Positions 55,362 to 63,134 of a stretch of DNA of 64,000 nt are shown piece after piece. Made by a program: the position numbers and the translations under genes. The notes below the pieces were generated by a model. The model did not search any database, was not told the DNA's origin, and saw nothing but the letters and a program-made list of their open reading frames with translations. Where the stretch lies: positions 895,136 to 959,135 of the forward strand of contig NZ_JAENHK010000010.1 in assembly GCF_016595215.1 (NCBI RefSeq). The letters are read 5' to 3'. This DNA is from Chryseobacterium paridis. GTDB taxonomy: Bacteria > Bacteroidota > Bacteroidia > Flavobacteriales > Weeksellaceae. Every line of letters begins with the position of its first letter. The stretch's first letter is position 1.

Positions 55362-55802
55362 TTAATCAATAGACATCGGGCTCAGAAACAATTCTGTGGA
55401 AAAACTAAAAAGATCGCCTGTAGCTTCCATTTTGGCATTAATAGCAATCCGTACTTTTTTCTTGATCTCCGTATGTTCTTTGGTATCATAGTTATGTTCT
55501 ACAATTTGTATATTCGCGTCAATTTGCGGCTGCACAATTCTCGGCTCATACTCTTGTATCTGTCTTTTTAGACTTTTAATAAAAATATTTTCCCAAACAG
55601 CACTTGTAACTCCATTGTCGAATTCAAGATTCCATACGTCATTTCCGTAATTTTCATCATATCTGTTTTCTCCTTTTTTAGTTGTTATCAGCAACATAAT
55701 GTTATGGGCAATGCTTTCACCCATATCGCAGGTATCGATACTTCCCCCTTCGGACATTAGTGTTGATGGAACAAAAGGCATTCTGTAATTTGGTGTGTCC
55801 AT
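55362..55802 (-). CDS. gp25/TssE-like type VI secretion baseplate protein
   Basis: The 146-residue protein has the gp25 core: SIAHNIMLLITTKKGENRYDENYGNDVWNLEFDNGVTSAVWENIFIKSLKRQIQEYEPRIVQP, with the conserved NRYDxxYG and EPRI motifs. gp25/TssE contacts the first sheath ring of contractile systems. It is co-transcribed with tssF (22-bp gap). Length is normal. Together they could serve a T6SSiii whose other genes lie elsewhere. Confidence 0.88.
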   Translation of the reverse strand: MDTPNYRMPFVPSTLMSEGGSIDTCDMGESIAHNIMLLITTKKGENRYDENYGNDVWNLEFDNGVTSAVWENIFIKSLKRQIQEYEPRIVQPQIDANIQIVEHNYDTKEHTEIKKKVRIAINAKMEATGDLFSFSTELFLSPMSID

Positions 55803-55915
55803 ATATCAACTTTTCTGTTTTTACTTTATTTTTTCATGTGCATAAAACAAAATACCAATTTAAACATTTTCAGTAAATAATATATGATACAGAAATAAAA
55901 ATATTGTTTAAAAAA

Positions 55916-55948
55916 TTCAGGTCTTTCAAATAATTTGAAAGACCTGAA
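55916..55948 (-). terminator. Terminator of the APC permease gene
   Basis: A perfect 15-bp stem (TTCAGGTCTTTCAAA / TTTGAAAGACCTGAA) with a 3-nt TAA loop, 43 bp after the permease stop. Confidence 0.8.
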
Positions 55949-55991
55949 CAGATATTATATCCTTATAAGCAAAAAGATTTACTCTTATTCT

Positions 55992-57407
55992 TTACTCATT
56001 TGTTTTTTTATTTCTATTGATAAAATAGTAAACAGGCAGTCCCAGCAAAACCATGACAAAACCAGGCCATGTGTATTGCTGTTTATAGATCAATAATAAA
56101 ATACAGAAACCAGATCCTATCAGTAAATAAATGATTGGTGTAATGGGATATAACCAAGTTTTATAAGGTCTCTCAAGATTTGGTTGCTTCACTCTTAAAT
56201 AGATAACCCCAAAAACGGTAATCATATAAAATAAAACAATCACAAACGAGATCATGTCCAATAAGTTTCCATATTGACCACTCAAACATAGTATAGAGGC
56301 CCAAATTCCCTGCATCCAAAGTGCATTTCCAGGAACTTCATTTTTATTATTTTTTTCAGCAGGCTGAAAAAACATTCCATCTTTGGCCATCGTCTGAAAA
56401 ACTCTGGCTCCCGCCAGGATCAATCCATTATTACACCCAAAAGTAGAAATCATTACCAATAAAGCAATAATGATCGTTCCTGCACTTCCAAAGATATTAT
56501 GAGAAGCAGCCACTGCTACCCTGTCATTCGCTGCAAATGCAATTGAATCTCTGTCCAAAGCATTTAAGTATACATAATTAACTGCAATGTAAAGAAGCAT
56601 TACTGCAGAAGTCCCAAAGATCATCGATTTCACAACATTCTTCTTTGGATTGTCAATTTCTCCAGAGACAAAAGTTACACTTTCCCAGGCAACAGAACTG
56701 AAAACAGAGCCTACCATTGCCGCAGCAATACCTCCTAACAAAGTCATTCCTCCTATAGGTTCCCACCCCTGTTTAAGAAAGTTTCCGCTGATGTCTTTTT
56801 TTAGATTATTGAAAGAATCATAACCAAATCCAAAATTTTCGGAAAGATGCGATATATCCACTAAAATAAACCCTGCTGCAATCAATCCAAGCAAAGCAAT
56901 AATTTTAGATCCCGTAAAAATATTCTGCAATATCTTCCCGCTTTCTACACCTCTTGTATTAATGTATGTCAGCAACATAATCACTGCGATTGCTAATATC
57001 TGAATCCACGTGATTTTAAATTCCCCACTTTGAAAAATAGCCTCTGCATCATTAAGAGCAGGAACCAGATAAGCTGTGAATTTACCAAAAGCCATTGCTA
57101 CAGCAGCAATGGTACCTGTCTGTATTACTGTGAAAAGTCCCCAACCGTATAAGAAGCCCATTCTCTTGCCAAAGATCTCTTTAATGTATGTATATTGACC
57201 TCCGGCTTTAGGAAATAGTGCAGAAAGTTCACCATAGCTTATCGCTGCAGCTACCGTCATGATTCCTGTAATCACCCATACAATAATCAGCCAATAACCT
57301 GAACCCAGATTCCGCATCATGTCAGCGCTTACTATAAAGATTCCGCTTCCGATCATAGAACCCATCACTAACATAATGGCATCCCACAGTTTTAGTTTTT
57401 TCTGCAT
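55992..57407 (-). CDS. APC-family amino acid permease
   Basis: From the ATG at 57407 it has 471 residues; an upstream TTG would add a non-conserved leader. About 12 membrane segments begin LKLWDAIMLVMGSMIGSGIFIVSADM, with the GSGIF substrate helix of APC transporters, and ALFPKAGGQYTYIKEIFGKRMGFLYGW in loop 2-3, typical of the LAT/AAT group. It imports or exchanges amino acids; which one is unclear. The gene is flanked by a hairpin downstream and is divergent from DUF4920. Confidence 0.93.
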   Translation of the reverse strand: MQKKLKLWDAIMLVMGSMIGSGIFIVSADMMRNLGSGYWLIIVWVITGIMTVAAAISYGELSALFPKAGGQYTYIKEIFGKRMGFLYGWGLFTVIQTGTIAAVAMAFGKFTAYLVPALNDAEAIFQSGEFKITWIQILAIAVIMLLTYINTRGVESGKILQNIFTGSKIIALLGLIAAGFILVDISHLSENFGFGYDSFNNLKKDISGNFLKQGWEPIGGMTLLGGIAAAMVGSVFSSVAWESVTFVSGEIDNPKKNVVKSMIFGTSAVMLLYIAVNYVYLNALDRDSIAFAANDRVAVAASHNIFGSAGTIIIALLVMISTFGCNNGLILAGARVFQTMAKDGMFFQPAEKNNKNEVPGNALWMQGIWASILCLSGQYGNLLDMISFVIVLFYMITVFGVIYLRVKQPNLERPYKTWLYPITPIIYLLIGSGFCILLLIYKQQYTWPGFVMVLLGLPVYYFINRNKKTNE

Positions 57408-57551
57408 AAGTTGTTTAGAATTTCCAAATATAAACAAATATGTTATTGATTTTGAATTATGTTTAAAATTTAATAATACACTTGTTTTTTATCAAATATA
57501 TCTAACTTATTAATTCAATTTTTATTGTTATTTTTGAAAAAAATATTAAAA

Positions 57552-58067
57552 ATGAAATTCAAAGCCATATTATTTGCAGTAACTGTCAGTGCATCTACGA
57601 TAGCATTTGCACAAGAGACATCTCAAAAGAAGTTCTCTCCACCAGCTGGGAATGCTTTAGTAGGTGACACGTATGGAGCAGGTGTTGGTTCATCCGTAGA
57701 ATCAAAGGCTATTACTGTTGAAAAACTAGGTAAAAAGCTAAAAAAAGAGAATAAAAAAGTTGAGAACGTAGCCATTAAAGGAAAAGTAACCGATGTTTGT
57801 GAGAAAAAAGGATGTTGGCTTACGATCCAGACTGAAGATAACTCTCAGTTCTTTGTAAAAATGAAAGATTATGCATTCTTTGTTCCTACTGCATTAAAAG
57901 GTAAAAATGTAGTTTTAGAAGGAAATGCTGAAAGAAAGGTAATCTCTATTGATGAGCAGAAACATTATGCAGAAGATGCCAAAAAACCACAATCTGAAAT
58001 AGATGCTATTACTACTCCAAAAGAAGAGATCAGATTTGTAGCCAATGGAATCAAGGTAGTCAATTAA
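57552..58067 (+). CDS. DUF4920 secreted protein
   Basis: From the ATG at 57552 it has 171 residues with a signal peptide (ending TIAFAQ). The mature part has a helix, then VAIKGKVTDVCEKKGCWLTIQTEDNSQFFVKMKDYAFFVPTALKGKNVVLEGNAERKVIS, an OB-fold domain with the DVCEKKGCW motif containing two cysteines typical of DUF4920. Function is unknown; the Cys pair could bind metal or form a disulfide. It is monocistronic and ends at a bidirectional terminator. Confidence 0.9.
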   Translation: MKFKAILFAVTVSASTIAFAQETSQKKFSPPAGNALVGDTYGAGVGSSVESKAITVEKLGKKLKKENKKVENVAIKGKVTDVCEKKGCWLTIQTEDNSQFFVKMKDYAFFVPTALKGKNVVLEGNAERKVISIDEQKHYAEDAKKPQSEIDAITTPKEEIRFVANGIKVVN

Positions 58068-58102
58068 TAATACCTGTATTGTAAAATACAAAGTGATAAA
58101 AC

Positions 58103-58133
58103 AAAAGCGGAACAATTAAGTTGTTCCGCTTTT
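58103..58133. terminator. Bidirectional terminator
   Basis: The 13-bp perfect stem AAAAGCGGAACAA / TTGTTCCGCTTTT has a 5-nt loop and separates the convergent DUF4920 and M14 peptidase genes. Confidence 0.88.
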
Positions 58134-59243
58134 TTAATCTTCTATGGTAAAATCCACTTTTTCGTCCAGTTTTGGATATTTAGTAGAACATACAAACCTC
58201 TTTCCTGTACAATCTATTTCCAACCACCCTTTTCTTTTAGTAACATCTCCAACTTCCATAACAAAAGGAATGAAAGATAAGTCTTCTTGTCCTTCCTCCT
58301 TGATCTCTCTATACTGTACAGCGATATCTAATACACAGTGATGATCCGTATTCAGCTTTACATTTCTATAAACAATGTCATAATGGCTTTCTTTATTTTC
58401 AGGGATATCCAAATAGGTTTCCCAACCGGCAATCTCAGAGTTGAGTTCGCTGATTGCTTTTAAAGCATAATATAGAGCTATCGTATAATACTTTCTTGTT
58501 CCCTTTCTGGTATAGTCATCTATGAAATGACCTCCCTCAAATAATATAGTAGGCATTCCTGCTTTGATGAAATTATCTCCGGTCGATGTAGGATAAAACT
58601 CATCAGAGTATCTTCCGATCTGATTTGGAATCAATTCTTTCAAATGATTATAAACGCTGGCAATAACTGCCATACACTTCTTTCTGTTATGAGTAACCGT
58701 ACGCTCTTCATTTTCAGATGGAGCCAAAAACGAAAGTGTAGCGGGATGGATTCCGTCCGTAGTAAATATGGTTCTTTGTTCATGTAAGTTCAGTGCATAA
58801 TCATACTTAGTTTGGGATACCATATTCTTAAGGAACTTGATCTCTGTGCTTGCTTCATTATGAAAGTCTCTATTAAGATCTATATCTGCCGCATTTAATC
58901 TCGTCCATCTTTCCGAACCATCTGGATTTAGCATAAAAATAAAATCCAATGTAATACTACTCAAGAGAGCTTCTTTCAATTCAGGAGCTTTATCTAAAGT
59001 TACCAATAGATCCAGCATAGCATGAGTTGCGTTTGATTCGTTTCCATGCATTTGTGACCAGGCTAACACTTTTATATCTCCACTTCCAATACTTAATTTA
59101 AAAATAGGCTTCTGCAAATAAGATTTTCCAATCTCGTGAATGTAATCTCTGAGATTCGTCTGTAGGTAAGAAAATAATTTTTCAGGGGAAATATAGCGAT
59201 TAGGGAAATCAGGGTTTGGAAGGTAAAGCTGTTCAAAGTTCAT
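58134..59243 (-). CDS. M14-family zinc metallopeptidase
   Basis: The 369-residue protein has the carboxypeptidase zinc ligands: His66 and Glu69 in QMHGNES, and His153 in LNLHEQR. Arg125 in DLNRDF is the substrate-binding Arg position, and Glu236 in TILFEGGHF is the probable catalytic Glu. There is no signal peptide, so it is cytosolic. Its specificity could be succinylglutamate/muropeptide-type; this is unresolved. Its start lies beside an 845-bp AT-rich non-coding region. Confidence 0.92.
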   Translation of the reverse strand: MNFEQLYLPNPDFPNRYISPEKLFSYLQTNLRDYIHEIGKSYLQKPIFKLSIGSGDIKVLAWSQMHGNESNATHAMLDLLVTLDKAPELKEALLSSITLDFIFMLNPDGSERWTRLNAADIDLNRDFHNEASTEIKFLKNMVSQTKYDYALNLHEQRTIFTTDGIHPATLSFLAPSENEERTVTHNRKKCMAVIASVYNHLKELIPNQIGRYSDEFYPTSTGDNFIKAGMPTILFEGGHFIDDYTRKGTRKYYTIALYYALKAISELNSEIAGWETYLDIPENKESHYDIVYRNVKLNTDHHCVLDIAVQYREIKEEGQEDLSFIPFVMEVGDVTKRKGWLEIDCTGKRFVCSTKYPKLDEKVDFTIED

Positions 59244-59965
59244 CCGGATAGTAATTTACAAGAGTCAAAAATAGCCATTTCTAAGGAAAAAAAGAAATTA
59301 ACATTTGTAATGTTGTTAAACAATGTAAATTGCCATAATGTCTGTGGATAAAATTGTGGATTGCTAATAATTAAATGAATACATTTTAAATATTTAAAAT
59401 TCAATTACTTATAACCTTTACTTATATTTAAATTTTAAATTTACTTTAAGTGACAAATACCCTATTTATCAACAATTGAGTGTAATTCTTTTAAACATAA
59501 AAAAATGGGGAAAACATTGATTTCACATGTTATATACAAATGTAAATTGTGGATTATTTATTTATTTTTCTCTTAAAATTCAGCCGAATTTACATATTAT
59601 AAAACGAGCTAACTTTTCATTAAAGATATAATACAGTGTATCTAGAGCTTTAACATATGTAAATGTTAAAATGAGCTTATCAAAGGCTTTTATGAGGATT
59701 TATTTGCCTGTTTTATCACTTATAATTTGTCGTTTATCTATATAATCAACTCATTAGCTTATCTCCCACTCTATGTATGGTAGATATGCAGAGAAAAGAG
59801 CTATAATGTCTTCCAATAGGATGTTTAGCTAAATTATATAACTGAAATTTTATTGTTATCCCATTTACCTCATCAATTACTTTAAGTGATTTATCAAAAA
59901 GCAGATTTTGAGGATATATTGTTGAATAATAATCAGATGAAAATTTTATTAACAATATAATTAGT
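59244..59965. other. AT-rich non-coding region with DnaA-box cluster (possible origin)
   Basis: Within this region TGTGGATAA (59343-59351) is a perfect DnaA box; TGTGGATTG (59356), TTATCAACA (59466-59474) and TGTGGATTA (59548-59556) differ by one or two bases. The DNA is strongly AT-rich with TTTAAATATTTAAAAT-type stretches. No credible gene is present; a 69-codon minus-strand frame lacks an ATG. The mostly minus-strand genes to the left fit a fork moving away leftwards, but genes to the right are mostly minus too, so an origin is only a possibility. Confidence 0.35.
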
Positions 59966-59998
59966 TGTTTATCAATTAAATATGCTATTTACTTTTGT
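59966..59998 (+). promoter_or_regulatory. Promoter of the HTH regulator gene
   Basis: TTG at 59966-59968 and TACTTTTG at 59991-59998 (consensus TAnnTTTG) give transcription from near 60005, 85 nt upstream of the ATG, ahead of the operator repeats. Confidence 0.6.
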
Positions 59999-60020
59999 AT
60001 ACTGGAAAACTTTAAAGTCG

Positions 60021-60068
60021 TTTACATTTGTATTTTGCATTTGTAAACTTTATCTTTACATTTGTAAA
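60021..60068 (+). promoter_or_regulatory. Three-copy palindromic operator cluster
   Basis: TTTACATTTGTATT (60021), TTTGCATTTGTAAA (60034) and TTTACATTTGTAAA (60055) are near-palindromes of TTTACA-n2-TGTAAA, with centres 13 and 21 bp apart. Related half- or full sites occur at 59300, 59536 and 59652. They lie in the leader downstream of the predicted transcript start of an HTH repressor-like gene, so autorepression by roadblock is likely. Confidence 0.7.
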
Positions 60069-60088
60069 ATGATTAAAAGCTTATTTTT

Positions 60089-60628
60089 ATGAGTTTAAAT
60101 GAAAGAATTTCCAAAGTTATTGAGTACTCAAGGCTCACACCTTCTGAATTTGCTGATGAGATCGATGTACAACGTTCTTCTATTTCTCATATTACTTCAG
60201 GCAGGAATAAACCTTCTCTGGAGTTTATTATAAAAATAAAATCCCACTTCCCTGAGATCCTTTGGGACTGGTTAGTAAATGGAGATGGCGAAATGCTAAA
60301 GTCTGCCTTACCCGAAAATTCAGAACAGATAGTAGAGGAAATAGTTGATGAAAAAGCTAAACCCACTTCACTTCCGGATTTATTTACGATGATGAATACG
60401 GATGAAGATTTTGGAGTTGAAGAAACTGAAATATTCAGCCAAAAACAAGCAACCCGAGAATCTCCTATACCTTACAAGGTTCAAGCTCAACAGAAAATAG
60501 AGGATTCTCAGCGATTAGAAAAATCTAATGATCAAATAATTAATCAAGTAATTGAAAATCAAAGCAATAAGATAAAAAGAATCGTTTTGTTCTATGAAAA
60601 CGGAAAATTCGAGAGTTTTGAGCCTTAA
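60089..60628 (+). CDS. HTH (XRE/Cro-type) transcription regulator
   Basis: The 179-residue protein has a HTH at residues 5-58: RISKVIEYSRLTPSEFADEIDVQRSSISHITSGRNKPSLEFIIKIKSHFP, then DWLVNGDGEMLKS as in small flavobacterial XRE regulators. The rest is an acidic, low-complexity linker and a C-terminal segment KIKRIVLFYENGKFESFEP. There is no peptidase domain, so it is not a LexA/CI type. It lies 21 bp after an operator cluster that it probably binds. Confidence 0.9.
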   Translation: MSLNERISKVIEYSRLTPSEFADEIDVQRSSISHITSGRNKPSLEFIIKIKSHFPEILWDWLVNGDGEMLKSALPENSEQIVEEIVDEKAKPTSLPDLFTMMNTDEDFGVEETEIFSQKQATRESPIPYKVQAQQKIEDSQRLEKSNDQIINQVIENQSNKIKRIVLFYENGKFESFEP

Positions 60629-60631
60629 AAA

Positions 60632-60658
60632 AACCTGATCAAGGAAATTGATCAGGTT
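60632..60658 (+). terminator. Terminator of the HTH gene
   Basis: Perfect 11-bp stem AACCTGATCAA / TTGATCAGGTT with a 5-nt loop, 3 bp after the stop. Confidence 0.85.
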
Positions 60659-60902
60659 AAAAATATTTGAAGAAGAAAACTAAAGCTATTGCTTTAGAAA
60701 TTACATTTTAAAATTGAAACGAAAGGAATAAGATATAAATGAAATGCTCTACAAATATTCTAAGATCTTCAATATTTTTATTTAAAAATTGAAATCAATA
60801 ACTAAATATACAAAATAATAATAAATAATTCATTTTAAATCTAATAAAAATGAATTTAATTTATAAAAAGAATAAAATAGGTTATTTTAATACAATATAC
60901 TC
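60659..60902. other. Non-coding AT-rich spacer
   Basis: Apart from a weak CTAAAGC-TATT-GCTTTAG hairpin near 60680 I see nothing: no frame with a credible start and no repeat. It separates the HTH gene from the convergent proline dehydrogenase. Confidence 0.5.
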
Positions 60903-60940
60903 CATAAATAAACCCCGCTAATTTGCGGGGTTTATTTATG
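60903..60940. terminator. Terminator of the proline dehydrogenase gene
   Basis: A perfect 16-bp stem (CATAAATAAACCCCGC / GCGGGGTTTATTTATG) with a 6-nt loop, 16 bp after the stop; the strongest hairpin in the window. Confidence 0.92.
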
Positions 60941-60956
60941 TATAACAATAGAATAT

Positions 60957-62129
60957 TTATCTATTGCTTTTTCGTCTATCTAATTCTTTCTTCAACAAAC
61001 CTAGTTCTCTACCCGTTTGTCCTGCTACAGAGGTATTCTCCTGGGCTCTTCTTGTAAGATATGGTACTACATCTTTTACAGGTCCGTAAGGAAGATATTT
61101 AGCCACATTATACCCTTTATCTGATAAAGCAAATGTAATATTATCACTCATCCCATAAAGCTGCCCAAAATAGACATGTGGATTGCCCGTTTCAAGAGAT
61201 TTCCCTTTCATCTTATCCATTACAAGTTCTGATGAAATTTCGTTATGCGTTCCGAAGAATGCAGAAACTTTGTCCAAGTGCCCCATAACAAAGTCAATTC
61301 CGGAATTATAGTTTTTATCCGTAGCTTCTTTATTAGGTTGAATAGGATCAGCATATCCTTTCTGTTCAGCTCTTGCTCTTTCTTTTTCCATATAGGCCCC
61401 ACGAACTATTTTATATCCGATAAAGTAATTCTTTTCTCTTGCTCTTTGCAGGTGACTTTCCATATATTCTAATCTCCCTGTTCTGTACATCTGAATGGTA
61501 TTCCAGACAATCGGTTTCTCCTGATTGTACTTCTCCATCATTTCTTCACAAAGGTGATCTGCAGCGTCTTGCATCCAAGTTTCCTCAGCATCTACCATTA
61601 CTTTTTTATCATTTTCATGGCAAAGTTTACAAACTTCATCGAATCTTTTTACCACTCTTTCCCATTCTTCCTTCTGGCTGCTTGTTAATTCTGCATTTTT
61701 GCCAACAGCTTCATATAGGTCAATTCTACCAAAAGCAGTAGGCTTGAAAACAATAAAAGGAATAGCAGGATTTCCTACTGAAAACCTTACAATATCCTTA
61801 ATCTCTTTACATACTGCATCAAAAGTTTCTTCATCTTCTTTTCCCTCAATTGAATAATCGAAAATACTTCCAACTCCTCTTTTAAACAGTTGTTTTACAA
61901 CCTTCATACTTTCTTCTCTCGTTTCACCACCGCAAAACTGTTCAAATAAAGTATTCTTCACAATTCCTGTAACAAACGGAAAATTATGATGAACTGTAAA
62001 ATTAAGAATAGAAGTTCCAACACTTGTTAAAGCTGGTTGTTCAATCATCTTAAACATCCAGTATGCTTTTCTCAATTGAGCATCTGTTTTGTCTGCAAAT
62101 GCAACTTTAGTATCGTTAAAAATGGGCAT
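60957..62129 (-). CDS. Proline dehydrogenase
   Basis: The 390-residue protein is a stand-alone PRODH (FAD TIM barrel) oxidising proline to pyrroline-5-carboxylate. Visible: KVMVDAEETWMQDAADHLCEEMM, the barrel loop VWNTIQMYRTGRLEYMESHLQRAREKNYFIGYKIVRGAYMEKERARAEQKGYADPIQPNKEATDKNYNSGIDF, FGTHNEISS, and a C-terminal YLPYGPVKDVVPYLTRRAQENTSV with Arg-Arg that binds substrate carboxylate. The glutamate-semialdehyde dehydrogenase partner is not adjacent. A strong hairpin follows. Confidence 0.95.
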   Translation of the reverse strand: MPIFNDTKVAFADKTDAQLRKAYWMFKMIEQPALTSVGTSILNFTVHHNFPFVTGIVKNTLFEQFCGGETREESMKVVKQLFKRGVGSIFDYSIEGKEDEETFDAVCKEIKDIVRFSVGNPAIPFIVFKPTAFGRIDLYEAVGKNAELTSSQKEEWERVVKRFDEVCKLCHENDKKVMVDAEETWMQDAADHLCEEMMEKYNQEKPIVWNTIQMYRTGRLEYMESHLQRAREKNYFIGYKIVRGAYMEKERARAEQKGYADPIQPNKEATDKNYNSGIDFVMGHLDKVSAFFGTHNEISSELVMDKMKGKSLETGNPHVYFGQLYGMSDNITFALSDKGYNVAKYLPYGPVKDVVPYLTRRAQENTSVAGQTGRELGLLKKELDRRKSNR

Positions 62130-62193
62130 TCCTTTTTATTAAATTTAATTTTGCAAAGGTACTAATAACCTTAGTCTTTTTAAAAAATATTTT

Positions 62194-63123
62194 TTAAAAT
62201 TTGCTTTCAATTCCATTTAAAAGCATGGCAATGATCCCTACAAAAACCCAAAGTCTTAAGATGTTCAGGGTCATGAACTTGCTTTTTCTCGAATAGTTCA
62301 GTAGTAGATAGATGCACAAGATCATGACAAACATTCCGCCAGCAAAATAATAGGCCATAAACCCGGATATTCCTGTTTTCATAATAAGTTTCATGGATAC
62401 AGCCATAGTGACTATAAGCAGAAAAATAATAATGATTTTCGTGGTTTTATTTTTAAAATAATTAGGAATTGTAGTATATCCGAAAGCTTTATCTACACTT
62501 TTTGTTAGGGTATCTTTTACAATATCAATACATAAAAGAATAAGGAACAGGAAGATTGCCATTAGAAGAACCTTTTTCGAAAAGGTCTCATAATATACCA
62601 TCATTCCAAAAAAAGGATAAAGAGTAAGACTTACAAAAGTAAGATTATTGAGGAATAAGATGCGGCTTAATTTATGGCTGTAAAACCACATAAAGAACTG
62701 ATAAATAAGAAAGAAAATAAAGACATTATGTGAAATGAACCAAGCAACTCCCAGGGAGATAACACTCAGTATTAAATAAGCGTAAAGAAAATATTTCTGA
62801 GCAATAAAGCTCTGTATTCTCGTTCGGAAAGGTTTTACGATATGATCTTTCTCAAAATCGTAAAACTGATTGATAATACCTCCTGCCAGAATAGTTAATA
62901 CCGTACAGAAAATAATCCCATGAACTTTAAAATCAAATACAAATCTTCTAAAGCTTTCCTCTTGATTAAACAAAAAAAATGTTGATACATAAAGGGCAAA
63001 AGTCAGTAAAGCAGCCACGAAAAATCTAGCACCCAAAAGAAAGCCCACGAATTGTGAGAATCTATAGAATAAAGATTTAGATATATAGTTTTTTGATTGG
63101 AAAGTTTCTTTTTCAGAATTCAT
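62194..63123 (-). CDS. UbiA-family prenyltransferase (geranylgeranylglycerol-phosphate geranylgeranyltransferase-like)
   Basis: From the ATG at 63123 it has 309 residues with eight membrane segments. The first Asp-rich motif is NQFYDFEKDHIVKPFR and the second DIVKDTLTKSVDKAFGYTTIP. In Bacteroidota this UbiA subtype is annotated as a DGGGP synthase-like enzyme that adds a second isoprenoid chain to a glycerol phosphate ether, an archaeal-style step; the bacterial product is uncertain. It is 11 bp after the mevalonate kinase stop, so it is co-transcribed with isoprenoid precursor genes. Confidence 0.85.
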   Translation of the reverse strand: MNSEKETFQSKNYISKSLFYRFSQFVGFLLGARFFVAALLTFALYVSTFFLFNQEESFRRFVFDFKVHGIIFCTVLTILAGGIINQFYDFEKDHIVKPFRTRIQSFIAQKYFLYAYLILSVISLGVAWFISHNVFIFFLIYQFFMWFYSHKLSRILFLNNLTFVSLTLYPFFGMMVYYETFSKKVLLMAIFLFLILLCIDIVKDTLTKSVDKAFGYTTIPNYFKNKTTKIIIIFLLIVTMAVSMKLIMKTGISGFMAYYFAGGMFVMILCIYLLLNYSRKSKFMTLNILRLWVFVGIIAMLLNGIESKF

Positions 63124-63134
63124 TCCCAACCTAT

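Noticed and set aside
53456..55802. Baseplate genes considered as part of a prophage tail
   Set aside because: TssF has no phage-tail equivalent of this type and no other phage gene is nearby.
59746..59955. 69-codon minus-strand open frame in the AT-rich region
   Set aside because: It begins with TTG only, has no promoter or recognisable family, and overlaps a region best explained by regulatory sequence; it might be a gene remnant but the evidence is too weak.
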